Below, piece after piece: positions 1-10,621 of a stretch of 64,000 bases of DNA. The stretch covers positions 496,001 to 560,000 of the forward strand of contig CAKJVC010000068.1 of the NCBI GenBank assembly GCA_918026815.1, written 5' to 3'. Positions within the stretch are counted from its first letter, which is position 1, and each line of letters starts with the position of its first letter. The notes under the pieces are model-generated. The model was not told the origin of the DNA. It did no database searches and saw only the letters and a list, made by a program, of their open reading frames with translations. The DNA comes from Chalara sp. BL73. Its lineage: Eukaryota; Ascomycota; Leotiomycetes; Helotiales. A program made the translations under genes and the position numbers.

Positions 1-405
1 CTGTTCCTAGTATGACCCTTCTTATATATAGATTGAACTTATGTCAAACATCCGACATCTTTTATGCGCATATTACTTGTTCTCAAATATTTGTTTATTC
101 ATTTTTGTCAATAACACTTTCACCTATGCTAGAACGCACTCGCTTAGTGTATGATCAATCTGCATGTTCTTGCAGCTGGATTTAGCCTACCAGCACGTTA
201 CACGGAATTTTCATGCAGAATGTATTGAATAAAGGATGTGATAGGTCCACGGGAATCTCGTCATCTTACACTTGCAGCTGCACATACATATAGTCATGGT
301 TCGCGGGGAAGCCTTCCCGCAAAATCGGATGACGGTACAAAAGGCTTGTGCCTCCCGCAGTTTACATGTAGACCTCTCCATATACATACATATATCATAT
401 TCATC
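1..405. other. Upstream region of GMC oxidoreductase gene
   Basis: No gene model is supported here. It is the 5' flank of the GMC oxidoreductase that starts at 406. Short ATG frames are present but have no recognisable content. Confidence 0.5.
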
Positions 406-2278
406 ATGTTTTCACCTTCTAGCAAGTACTTATTTGCACTTATTACGATTTGCCTTGCCATCTCGAGTTCATTGGCAAATTTACCTGTCAAGGATTATGA
501 TTATGTGAGTCGTCGCCGTTTCCTTTAGGATAATACCAGAGTAATATCTTCAGATTATTGTCGGCGGAGGTACAGCCGGTCTCGCTCTCGCGACTCGCCT
601 CAGTCAACGCCTCCCCAAAAGCACCATTTTAACGATTGAAGCCGGCCCGTATGCACCAAATGAGCTCGGTATAAATGTTCCAGCTCGTAGAGGCACAACT
701 CTTGGCACTAAATATGACTGGAACTTTACCACCGTCCCCCAGAATGGCCTCCGCTCCCGCATTCTCCCTCAGAACCGCGGGAAAGTGCTCGGCGGCTCTT
801 CAGCTTTAAACTACATGACCTGGAACCGTGCTACTGCCCATGAATACCAATCCTGGTATGACCTTGGGAACCCTGGCTGGACATATCAAGCATTTTCGGA
901 GAGAATGCAAAGGGCGGAGAACTGCACGAGTGTGAATAGTGAGTGGTATGGAGATAAGGGAGTTGGAACGACTGGGCCTATTAGGGCCAACATCAATCGA
1001 TATATGCCTGCTCAGCAACATGGCTGGATCGAGACATTGAATAGGCTGGGTATCGAGACAAATAGAGAATACAATGGAGGAAACTCCATCGGGGTTTCAT
1101 ACCAGACAAACAGCATCGATCCCACCCACTATAATCGCAGTTATAGTGCTAATTCATACCTCCCGCTAGCAGGGAGAAATCTGGAGGTCTTGACGGAGAC
1201 GGAGGTTGCGAAGGTTATTATTGAGCGATTCAAAAAAGGGTGGAGGGCGACCGGCGTGACATTACTAGATGGGACAGTCATTTCAGCGAGAAAGGAAGTT
1301 ATCATATCAGCAGGGAGTCTTGTGAGTCCCGTTCTACTCGAACGCTCTGGTATAGGTCAGAAGTCTATTCTAGACGCGGCGGGTATCAAGCAACTCATCG
1401 ATCTTCCCGGAGTTGGTGAAAACCTACAGGATCATATCCGCATCACAACCAGCTATCAGCTCAAAGATAACTATACCTCGATCGACAAGTTGAACTACAA
1501 CGCCACTTTTGCAGCAGAGCAGTTACAGCTCTGGGTCGATGGGAAGTACTCGATGTATGACTATACAGGTAGTGCCTACACGTTTCAAACCTGGTCTCAA
1601 GCGTCCAACACCTCAACTAAAATCCAAGCATTAGCATCATCCCTTTTCCGCGACAGCACTAACCCCGCCGACAAAACAAAATTAAAATGGCTATCCGACC
1701 CCACAGTCCCAGAACTAGAAGTCATCCTCAGCGACGGCTATCTAGGAGTCAAAGGTTATCCGCCACGGAATAGTAGTCTGTATGGGAAGCATTTCTTCAC
1801 GTTCGTAGCAGCTATCATGCATCCCTTTTCCCGAGGAACAGTGCACATAAACACAACGTCTCCCCTCTCAAAGCCGGTGATCGATCCTAGATACCTGAGC
1901 AACGAGTATGATCTTCAGGCAGCCATTGCCGGAATAAAGCGTGCTCGCGAAATCGCGCTTTCTCCTCCTCTGCGAGATGTCTGGGTTAGCGAGTATGAAC
2001 CTGGATTTGGCGCCGTGCCGCTAGGAGACGGGCAGGATGAGAAATGGAAAGAGTATGTGCTCAATACGACACTATCGATCTTCCATCCGTTGGGAACGTG
2101 TGCGATGCTCCCGAGGACGGAGGAGGGAGTCGTAGATAGTAAGCTGAGGGTGTACGGAGTGCCGAACTTGAGGGTGGTGGATGCGAGCATCATGCCGGTT
2201 CTTATCTCTGCACATTTGCAGACGGGGGCGTATGGGATTGCGGAGAAGGCTGCTGATATTATCGTGGAGGCTGCGTAG
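406..2278 (+). CDS. Secreted GMC-family FAD oxidoreductase (aryl-alcohol/glucose oxidase-like)
   Basis: Two exons, 406-504 and 554-2278, give about 607 residues; the 49-bp intron (GTGAGT...TTCAG) restores one frame. Residues 1-24 look like a signal peptide with a Leu/Ile-rich core ending SSLA. The FAD-binding Rossmann motif VGGGTAG lies at about 36-42, immediately after the intron. GMC signature 1 (VLGGSSALNYM) and signature 2 (GSLVSPVLLERSGIG) follow. The C-terminal catalytic pair is visible as His544 in FHPLGTCAM and His587 in SAHLQ, so the active site is His/His, as in glucose and aryl-alcohol oxidases. These enzymes oxidise sugars or alcohols outside the cell and make H2O2. Substrate cannot be read from sequence. 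A GTG codon at 785 lies inside the family core and is not the start. Confidence 0.9.
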
Positions 2279-2807
2279 TGAACGGATCGAAAATATTGCT
2301 AAACTTCCAGTGGTGTGGATCTTTAGCAGATGAAATTTTGAGAGGCACACTGTTGAAGCAAGAATATAAGGCATAATAAAACTTGTTTGACACATACTAC
2401 TCTATGAAATCACAGATATACCTTCACGATTGAGCGACCAGCTCCTTAAATTCAAAGTTTATGAGCCTACAAACATTCTGAGTAGTGGTGATGCCTGGAT
2501 GCTTTTCTCTCATTGCCTGACATGCTTTACTGGTATCAGAAAAATAACGATCGCATCCGAACTTTCGTTGTGCAAGGCCACGGCAATCTTATGGCACCTA
2601 AATGGTATTAAGACTATCAAAAAAAGGTAGCTACAAGTATGTAATCATTGCTAAAAAATTTGCAAATGTAAAGATACGAGATCAATACCTGCTTCGTATG
2701 TAAAGCAGTTCAATATCTGCTATGGTTGCTGTAGTTGCTATAATTAACCAAAGAGTACTCTCTCGCGGGCTTGCCATCTATACGGACCCTGGCAGGTCGT
2801 GACCGCT
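2279..2807. other. Convergent intergenic region
   Basis: This is the shared 3' region between the GMC oxidoreductase (+) and glutamyl-tRNA synthetase (-). No coding or RNA signal is recognisable; an AATAA-type A/T-rich stretch follows the GMC stop. Confidence 0.4.
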
Positions 2808-5203
2808 CTAAGACTTCCCTGATGGGATATTAAAAAACACCATTCTGGACCCATCCCCTTTATACGGAATATCTAGCTTATAATACCCCTTTCGCTCAAA
2901 CTGTACAATAGCCCCCTGTGGCAACTCTATCATATTACAGTCCGCAAATGCGCGATCCCTAAACTCCGTAGCAGGAGTCAGGAAATTCTCCAGTGTATCT
3001 TCCTTCTCCAGTTTATCCTTGGTGATGAGATAATCAAAAGACACGATATCGACCGGGACGAGGTTCGTGCTCGCAGCTGCAAGCCATGTGACCTTCTTGG
3101 TGTTCTTGAAATCGCCCGTAAGATGCAATTCGAGATCCATGGCCGTGATGACCTTCCCTTCTGCATCCTTCGTAATGGTCCGCACATAGGCATTGCCCCA
3201 ATTCATTAGGGTGATCTCCTCGTCTTTTTGGAAAGTCTGGGCGTCGGCTTGTTCAAGGACAATGATTTTATCATAAACGACCTTCTTAGATCCGAGAGCA
3301 GGGTTCTTCACATATTTCGGCTTTATGGCCATGTCTGGGCCATCGATACCGGATACTCGACAGTGCACCGCCTGCTCCTGGAGGATCGCCGTGTGCCGGG
3401 GGGCTTCAGGATCGATATATTTCTTGTTCATCGCCCAGAGTGCACCCCATTCCAAATTAAGGATATTCCTGCTCGGGCCCTGCTTGAGAATAAACTCGCG
3501 CAGCGCAGGAACCGCCATTCCCCGACGCAAGATGCCTCTAATAGTCGGCATTCGTGGATCGTCCCAGCCCCAGACTTTGCCCTCGTCCACGATCTTAGTC
3601 AATTTCCGCTTTGAGAGAACGGTCCGGATCAGGTTGAAGCGCGAAAAATCCCAGATCGGGACTTTACGCAGGCCTAATGCGTCTTGCATCCATTCATACT
3701 GGGCGTTACGATCGCGGTATTCGTTGGTACGCAATGCCACCGTCACGCCTTCGATGGCATCTAGTATTGGAGCACAGAAGTCGTACGTTGGATAAATCGC
3801 CCACTGCGTACCGGTTCGGTGATGCGGAATGAGATTGCATCGATAAATCACCGGGTCTCTAAGGGTGCCATTTGGGCTATCATACGCGATTCTTGCGCGA
3901 AGGCACCACCGACGACCCTCTTCCGATCCCGCCTTCATCTCGGCAAAGTGCTCCAGCGTCTCGTCGATTCCAAGATCACGGCGTTTAGAAGGCATGCGGT
4001 TCTTCCGAGATTCGTCCCCTTTGCCGAGCTCAGAGTCATCGGCAAAGGCCTTACCGTCCTTGATCAACTTCAGTGCAAATTCATATATCTCCTGAAAATA
4101 GTCGCTGGAGTGTGTTGTCTTCTCGGGAACGACCTCCATCAATTTCAAATCATACAGGATGGAATCCTCAAATTCCATTGATTCCTTGGACGGATTCGTG
4201 TCGTCAAACCGACAGAGTAATGTCCCACCTACATGCTTGTGTGCGAAATAGTCATTAAGCAGCGCTGCCTTCGCGTGCCCGATGTGCAAATATCCAGATG
4301 GCTCTGGGGGGAAGCGAGTCACTATAGGACCCCCTGTGTCCGGTAAGTCTATCTCATAACTAGCTCCAGCAGCACTAGCTGCAGCTCGTCTTTTTGCAGC
4401 ATGGATGGTGATTTCGCCAACAATCTCAGAGATCGTAGGGTTTGTTTCTTCGATATAATTGAACCAACGGGAGACATTGTTCGTAGTTTTCTTTATCTAT
4501 TAGAAGTATCAAAATCAGCTCAAGTTTGAACTCGAGAGCGCCCGAGAGACATTCCACACAAAGTAAAGGTTAATGGAACCACATACCGATGCATGGGTAA
4601 CTCGGTTGCCTCGGATGGCTCCCCAAACTGCCAAATCAGCTACGCTCAAAGAATAGCCCAATATGTGTGAGCGAAGGGTGAGATGGGCATCCAATTCATC
4701 CATGGGCTTTTGCACGGCTTGAAATTCCGTCGAAGTCAAGCTTTCGCTTCTCTTCACCCACTCTGCAACCTAGAAACGACAAGGTTTAATTAGCATATTA
4801 CCGGATATACCCAAGATCTAAACATACTGCTGACGCATGCTTTAATGCATCATTGACCTTGACGAGTTCAACGAAATGCTTAATTATAGCACGGTCACTG
4901 AGGGCCTTGCCATTGTCGAATGTTAATCGAATCGAGACTTTTTCAACAGGAATTTCCTATTTTTAACACCTCGGAGTCAGCACTAGTGGTCTCGTAAAGC
5001 GGAAACGTGAAATGACTATAGCGAGATATATACATCGCGTGAAGCTTCAAGAAATTACACACCGCTGGAAGAGTTATCCCTTCTACGAAATAGCGATTGA
5101 CGGGCGGGATGATCACGGACTGTTCAAGGAAAGATGCTATCAACAGAATGGGCAGCAAAAGTGCTTGGTCGGCCTTCGTAGCTATTTCCAGGGTGGCAGC
5201 CAT
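2808..5203 (-). CDS. GUS1: Cytosolic glutamyl-tRNA synthetase
   Basis: Charges tRNA-Glu with glutamate in the cytosol. Four exons on the minus strand: 5063-5203, 4828-4956, 4587-4769 and 2808-4496, giving about 713 residues, close to the yeast enzyme. Introns begin GTGTGT, GTATGT and GTATGT, and the first has a GCTGAC branch site. The N-terminal part (about 1-150) is the GST-like appended domain, with LRSHILGYSLSVADLAVWG the clearest segment. The class I catalytic core starts at VTRFPPEPSGYLHIGHAKAAL, which holds the HIGH motif, followed by RFDDTNPSKE. The KMSKS-equivalent is VLSKRKLT. The anticodon-binding beta-barrel fills the C-terminus. RFPPEPSGYLH is typical of eukaryotic GluRS rather than GlnRS. 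The exact boundary of the first intron is inferred from splice signals and frame. Confidence 0.93.
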
Positions 5204-5798
5204 GACTGCTCTATGGCAAGTTGAGGCGTCCTGTGATGATTGCTGGTTGTCGATTTAAAAAGCTATGTTGGAATTTGTGGGGACATTGGATTTACGCGCC
5301 GAGCCATTGGCAAGCGTCTAAACTCCACGCTCATGTTTCCTCCTTATGAAGTTCCAATCCCGCACGATGTACACGTTTAGGCTTGGTTCACAGCAGCATA
5401 AATTCTATATTAGTCACGATATCGACCTACGAACCACGCGTATTGACAGGAAAATGCAAAAGGATTCGGTTTGGGAAAAAGTATATAAAACGGCCAAGTT
5501 TATTAGTTGGTTTTTGCTTTGGTAATATTTTAGCATGATGACTCTTATTTATTATTCCTTAAATAGTACTTCTACTTAGTTCCTCAATCGAATATGCATG
5601 CTCTATTCGATCTATATTATATGATTCTACCACCTATATCTGCCGTTTGACACTTCCCGTATTGTTACTCTGTTGCGAGCGTTCAGTTAACAAAGGGATA
5701 ATTAGAAAGTGTACCTGTTATAAACTACCTTCTTTAACGGTTGAAAATCGCACTAGAAGACCCTAAATTTCTAGGTAATTTTTGCTCACTATATACAG
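5204..5798. other. Intergenic, promoter of GluRS and 3' flank of GH93 gene
   Basis: AT-rich spacer of about 600 bp. The right half is poor in open frames. Nothing beyond a promoter role for the synthetase can be supported. Confidence 0.4.
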
Positions 5799-6959
5799 TT
5801 ATGTTGGAATCTCTACTACGCCACAGACAACGTAATTGCACTCAGTATTTGATACCATGTTCCCACCATTCGACAAAAGTAGCTTCTTCTTGCCTTGGAT
5901 ATTGATGATCTTCAGAGCACGCGAGTACGCAGACCATTGGCCAACATTAACAAGCTTCCAGCCGTCAACGGGGGCAGAGTCCACATTGACGAACACACCT
6001 TCCACACTGTTGCCATTCATGATGATGAGGCCAGATCCATCATTTCGTGCTGGGTTCTCTGTCCAGATGACATAGGGTGATCCGTGAGGGACGGTGTGCG
6101 ATGAGTCGTTAGATGCAACTGGATAGCCAGTGGCACTAAGGAAATTGAGAGGCGAGGTGGATACCTTGTAGTAGGCCTGGCAATCAGCTGAGCCACAATA
6201 CTCATAGGTCATGATGTATTTGTTGGTGGACTTGATATGTGCAACAGTAGTCATTCCTGGACGGTCTGAATAAGTAGAGTATGCCACGTCGTCGACTTGA
6301 GCAGACCAGGTCTTCAAGTCTGTACTGGTAACATGAGTAAGTTTCTGGCCATGTAGAGGGTCACGTTGGTCAGAGAAGTAACAGATCATCTGGCTGCCGT
6401 AGATCATTAAAAATGGCTCCCAGATAGCTTTGTTGCCATTCGGGACAGTCTCCGAGCCGGACCCATAGGCAATATGGCTAACAAACTGCCAGCTCAAGCC
6501 GTTGTCTTGACTGGCATAGAGATCAATATAGGCTTTACTGAGATCAGCAGGGACCGAAGCGCCTGCACAGAGGATGGTGTTTTTTGGAAACCCGGCAAAT
6601 GGCTGCTCAAGAAGGTAGAGGAACGGTTGGTAGCGATTACCCCAGCCATTGACTAGATCTCGAACACGAGAGTATTCTGACCAAGTGGCACCGCCGTCGG
6701 TGGATCTATAGATTGGGAAGTAGGCCATCGGTGGTTCGGGCGGATAGTTCTCCCAGGTCATGAGCAGAGAGTTATCGGGAAGCTGAAGCGGGCGCGCATA
6801 GATTGTACGCCAACTCGTGTAGTCGGACCCGGGAACGAATACAACATTGTTGTTGAAATCTGAAAACGGAGCTGGTACTGGAGGCGGACTCACGCATGCC
6901 TGGATTCCAAAAAATAGTTGCGGAAGACCAAGATAAAAAAAAGCTTGCTTGAAATGCAT
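5799..6959 (-). CDS. Secreted GH93-like exo-arabinanase (sialidase-fold, Asp-box)
   Basis: Single exon of 386 residues from the ATG at 6959. The open frame runs further upstream only from a TTG, and the ATG at 6959 directly opens a signal peptide (MHFKQAFFYLGLPQLFFGIQA). The body is a beta-propeller-type sequence with Asp-boxes such as STDGGATW and SQDNGLSW plus many Trp and Tyr residues. Length, secretion and these motifs fit fungal GH93 exo-1,5-alpha-L-arabinanase, which releases arabinobiose from pectic arabinan. Assignment to GH93 rather than another sialidase-superfamily enzyme rests on overall resemblance and is not certain. The next carbohydrate enzyme (GH35-like) is divergently placed 1.1 kb away. 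A TATA-like box lies about 140 bp upstream. Confidence 0.75.
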   Translation of the reverse strand: MHFKQAFFYLGLPQLFFGIQACVSPPPVPAPFSDFNNNVVFVPGSDYTSWRTIYARPLQLPDNSLLMTWENYPPEPPMAYFPIYRSTDGGATWSEYSRVRDLVNGWGNRYQPFLYLLEQPFAGFPKNTILCAGASVPADLSKAYIDLYASQDNGLSWQFVSHIAYGSGSETVPNGNKAIWEPFLMIYGSQMICYFSDQRDPLHGQKLTHVTSTDLKTWSAQVDDVAYSTYSDRPGMTTVAHIKSTNKYIMTYEYCGSADCQAYYKVSTSPLNFLSATGYPVASNDSSHTVPHGSPYVIWTENPARNDGSGLIIMNGNSVEGVFVNVDSAPVDGWKLVNVGQWSAYSRALKIINIQGKKKLLLSNGGNMVSNTECNYVVCGVVEIPT

Positions 6960-7097
6960 GGTGGATGAGACTAGCTCGGTGATGAAAGATGTAGTGCAAA
7001 GACCTGTGAAATGGGATAAGAGATCGCAGATACGTGAATTCCTTTTTGCCAAACAAGGCTGGAGATCATCTCTCCTTCAACAAGTATTCTTACAGTC

Positions 7098-7103
7098 TTT
7101 ATA
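7098..7103 (-). promoter_or_regulatory. TATA-like box of GH93-like gene
   Basis: TATAAA read on the minus strand, about 140 bp upstream of the ATG at 6959. Position fits a core promoter of an inducible gene; function is inferred. Confidence 0.35.
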
Positions 7104-7439
7104 GACGTTGAGATCATCCCCAAAAAAAACCTCCCCGATTTCCTGATATGAGCACTTGCTTCAAGTAGTAATTAAAGGCCCGTTGTTTGATTGGAGCGCT
7201 ATATAACTGCCGTCTCGTGGAGCGCCTTTCCGACATGATAATTCGTAGCGCACGAAGGGGGTCTTTCTGCGCTCTTCCACCTAGCAGAATAGAGGTTACA
7301 ATCGCGGGGCATTCTCCACACTTCGGCTTTATAGGCAGATCTGGGGAACTAAAAACTGGAGTTAGCTTACTCGAAGATGTGATCTGGACGGAATCTCAAC
7401 CAATGATAGAGATTCCGTCCCGATGATTTCCTATAATCA

Positions 7440-7805
7440 TTATACCTTCAACCTGAAATACCGTGGATTTATCAAATTAAAGTTATACCTTACGGTGACT
7501 GAAAGTGTTACCCCTGACGACATCTCCGCTGTTGGAAGTGGATCCTTGAACATGGGAATCCCGGGAGATCTGTTTCTGCGGAGTCTTAGCCAATGAGGTG
7601 ATACTAACTCCGATAAATAAGTTAGAAATGCTCCCCTCTCGGCTTTAAGTTGATACTGAGTGTCAATGACATTATGCGGCCGGAAAACGCCCTGACGATC
7701 ACGGAGATTTAGCCAATCACGCACCGTCTTCGCCGTAGCTCCTAGAAGTAGGAGCTCAGATGTTGAACATGTGTCTAGGATCGGCTCAATAATGGCCATT
7801 AACAT
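7440..7805 (-). CDS. Hypothetical 121-residue ORF, doubtful
   Basis: An ATG-initiated open frame in the spacer between the GH93-like and GH35-like genes. I recognise no domain, signal peptide or membrane segment. The N-terminal half (IIEPILDTCSTSELLLLGAT) is mildly hydrophobic and the middle is Arg-rich. It could be a small gene, a decayed fragment or chance. It is listed because it is the only sizeable frame in a 1.1-kb gap. Confidence 0.2.
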   Translation of the reverse strand: MLMAIIEPILDTCSTSELLLLGATAKTVRDWLNLRDRQGVFRPHNVIDTQYQLKAERGAFLTYLSELVSPHWLRLRRNRSPGIPMFKDPLPTAEMSSGVTLSVTVRYNFNLINPRYFRLKV

Positions 7806-8108
7806 TTGTGAAGCACTATAGCTAACCAGTCCTTGACAACTAGCTGCGCCCTTCTCAAATACCTATCTTGGATGAAATAATGCGCCAATTATACGACGTC
7901 CCCGCTGTAGCATCGAGGGACAACATGTAGTATCAACAACTCTGGTCACGCCCTCTGTGATAGGTATGTGGGTCTGCAGCTCGTTGAAGTAATTAAATTT
8001 CATAAATCACCAGAGTTGGCACAAAAGCATCCCAGTGGCAGGCATTTAGAGAAATGCGAAGGACATTTCGGCCTCTCCATCCCTATATTCTGTTTCTACA
8101 ACGCCAGG

Positions 8109-9863
8109 ATGCAATTAAAACTCCCATTCCTCCATGAATTCCCAGCTGGGAAACAGCTGTTTGTCGATGGCGAGGCATTTATTGTGCGTGGTGCTGAACT
8201 GCAAAATTCTTCCATGACTTCCGCCGATTTTATGAAGGGAGTCTGGCCGAAGCTTGCCGCAGCGCATGTAAACACGGTCCTGGGATGCGTACCTTGGGAC
8301 ATGATCGAACCGGAAGAGGGGAAATTCGACTTCAGTGAGTTAGATAGTGTGATAGAGGGTGCGAGAGAGTACGGCCTTCGGCTGATCCTTCTGTGGTTTG
8401 GGTCATTTAAGAATGGTCAGTTGGTCAGCTTATCCAAAAGTTTCCAGGCGAGTGAAAGGCTGCATCTAACATCACCACCAGGCCGTTCCACGTATGCCCC
8501 TGAATGGGTGAAGAAGGATACCAAACGCTTCCCACGTGCAAAGTTACGAAAATCTGGCGGCGTGGTCGAAGTCGCTGACGTCCTCTCGATTTTTCATACC
8601 GAGGCTCAAATAGCGGATGCCAGAGCGTTCAACAGGTTGATGCAACATTTAAAAGACGTAGACGAGAATCACTTTACTGTCATAATGGTCCAGGTTGAGA
8701 ACGAGGTCGGCCTTCTAGGTGACTCCAGAGACGGGTCCGCCACAGCAAACGATCGTTTTAATTCTCCAGTCCCGCAGAAACTAATCGACGTTCTGAGCGA
8801 CAACTGGGATTCTTTACATAGTTCTCTCAGAGCTAATCTAACGGCTTTCAGACAATTATCCCACGAGGATATCAACAACTCGTGGGAAGCCGTTTTTGGT
8901 CATAACAAGAGGACCGAAGAAATATTCATGGCATATCACTATGCCCTTTACCTCGAGCATATAGCCTCTGCAGGTAAAGCGGTCTACCCCCTTCCTATAT
9001 ACACAAATGTGTGGCAGGACTACACTGGGGATGATAGCGAAAATGACCTTCCTGTAGTGGCGGGTGGAGGAGGCAATCCAGGAGACTATCCCTCGGGAGG
9101 TGCTGTTGTAAATGTCCTCGACATATGGCAATATTTTGCACCCACGCTTGATTTTATTGCGCCGGACATTTATTTGAACAATTATTCTTCCGTTTGCGCC
9201 AAGTATCGACACCGAAACCAGCCACTTTTCATCCCAGAGCAACGTCGCGATGAATATGGTGCGCGTCGGATCTGGATCGCCTATGGAAATTATCAGGCTA
9301 TAGGAACTGCACCATTCGGTATGGATACCCTCGAACTTGAAGAAAACCCCTTCAAGAAGCATTACGGTTTGCTCGCTAAAGTGTCTTCCTATGTTCTTGC
9401 GGCACAGCGCACGCCTGGCTCCATTATTGGATTCTACTTCGACGAGCTCACACCCACTGGCAAAGACCTTTCCCCTGCCGTTTCTGTTACATTTGGGACA
9501 TGGCACCTCAATATTGAGAGATCCTTCGTTTTTGGAAAACCCAGTCCAGGATTTGGGTTGGTAATCCAAACAGGTGATGCAAAGTTCCTGCTTGTCGGTG
9601 AAGGTTTTCAGGTCACATTTACGTCTACGGACTCACGGGTAGCATTTACCGGGATTCTCAGGTTTGTTGAAAAGGAGGTCGTCAATGAGAAAACTGGGGA
9701 AATGCGGACGTGGAGAACTTTCGGCGGAGATGAAACAAGGAGTGGACAATCTGCCGTAATGCCCGCAGAGGATCCAGATTATGGAAGTTTCCCTATCTCC
9801 ATAACCATACCCGCAAAGACTCGTATTGCAGAGTGCGAAGTTTATGCCCTAAATTATGAATAG
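8109..9863 (+). CDS. GH35-like beta-galactosidase (DUF5597-type)
   Basis: The start is the ATG at 8109, where similarity to the family begins; an in-frame GTG lies further upstream. The sequence contains a 66-bp stop-free stretch, 8416-8481, with GTCAGT donor, CTAAC branch site and CACCAG acceptor. Removing it gives KNGRSTYAPEWVKKD, which matches the family, so the mature protein is probably 562 residues. The TIM-barrel N-terminus (GVWPKLAAAHVNTVLGCVPW, then IEPEEGKFDF) is typical of GH35/GH42-like enzymes. The likely acid/base Glu is E177 in VENEVG and the nucleophile E355 in LFIPEQ. A beta-sandwich domain follows. No signal peptide is evident, so it may be intracellular. It lies next to the GH93-like gene and a Zn2Cys6 regulator. 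Confidence 0.85.
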   Translation: MQLKLPFLHEFPAGKQLFVDGEAFIVRGAELQNSSMTSADFMKGVWPKLAAAHVNTVLGCVPWDMIEPEEGKFDFSELDSVIEGAREYGLRLILLWFGSFKNGQLVSLSKSFQASERLHLTSPPGRSTYAPEWVKKDTKRFPRAKLRKSGGVVEVADVLSIFHTEAQIADARAFNRLMQHLKDVDENHFTVIMVQVENEVGLLGDSRDGSATANDRFNSPVPQKLIDVLSDNWDSLHSSLRANLTAFRQLSHEDINNSWEAVFGHNKRTEEIFMAYHYALYLEHIASAGKAVYPLPIYTNVWQDYTGDDSENDLPVVAGGGGNPGDYPSGGAVVNVLDIWQYFAPTLDFIAPDIYLNNYSSVCAKYRHRNQPLFIPEQRRDEYGARRIWIAYGNYQAIGTAPFGMDTLELEENPFKKHYGLLAKVSSYVLAAQRTPGSIIGFYFDELTPTGKDLSPAVSVTFGTWHLNIERSFVFGKPSPGFGLVIQTGDAKFLLVGEGFQVTFTSTDSRVAFTGILRFVEKEVVNEKTGEMRTWRTFGGDETRSGQSAVMPAEDPDYGSFPISITIPAKTRIAECEVYALNYE

Positions 9864-10621
9864 GATTGCGGGAATGCCTTCCAAGCTAAGCTGGTAATAG
9901 TTATTAGAGTTGTTTACGACCTATTATTAGCAGATTTATAGCTGCATTTTCTTTCTCAAAGCTGCTAAAAAGTAGTTTTTAAACAGAAGGATATACTATA
10001 CTAGAGCATTAAATCAGTTATAGAGCCAAGAGAGCCAGCTGTTTATAAAAATTTCCAAAACGTGCTCTTGCTTGCACAGATATTGACCCATTTATTCTAT
10101 ATCCTGTTCATTACGGCCTTTAAATTCAATTCCACAGCTAAGAATTCACTTAAGCTGCATAACTTTTAGCTTCGCACGTCACATAAAATAGTATACAAGC
10201 TTTATATATAGTTTAGTATCTTTGTTTCAAAGTATTGCTTTTTTTCGCTTTAGTTAGGGTTTTGAGAGCACGAAAATGTTTTTTAAATAGTGTTTCCTAT
10301 ATATAACAGTGCACTACAGATAGCAAATTCCAAATCTTACGTAATAAAATGCCGCGTCATAATATTCTTCTACACTCTGATAATTCTAAGGGGTGAAGAG
10401 GCGGTTGAAGTTGTACCTACCGAAATACAAGCGGCTCGGCTGGTTTTTGAACGTGACTGGTTTTCCCCGCTTCTCTTTCTCTTGCCACCACCCAACCTGA
10501 CCTCTATGGCCGACACTATCTCCCAATAGGCCAGATGGCTTCATAAATTTAATACCTACCATCGTTCCAGGAGTGTCAATTGCTTGATATTTATTTCGAG
10601 ATACCTGCATATGGCGGCAGC
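9864..10621. other. AT-rich intergenic region
   Basis: This 758-bp spacer before the Zn2Cys6 gene is strongly A/T-rich between about 9900 and 10350. No RNA gene or repeat is recognisable. Confidence 0.4.

Noticed and set aside
785..2278. GMC protein starting at the GTG at 785
   Set aside because: The FAD-binding motif lies upstream and joins through a clean 49-bp intron to an ATG at 406 with signal peptide.
8856..9569. 237-codon minus-strand frame inside the GH35-like gene
   Set aside because: Antisense shadow without recognisable motifs.
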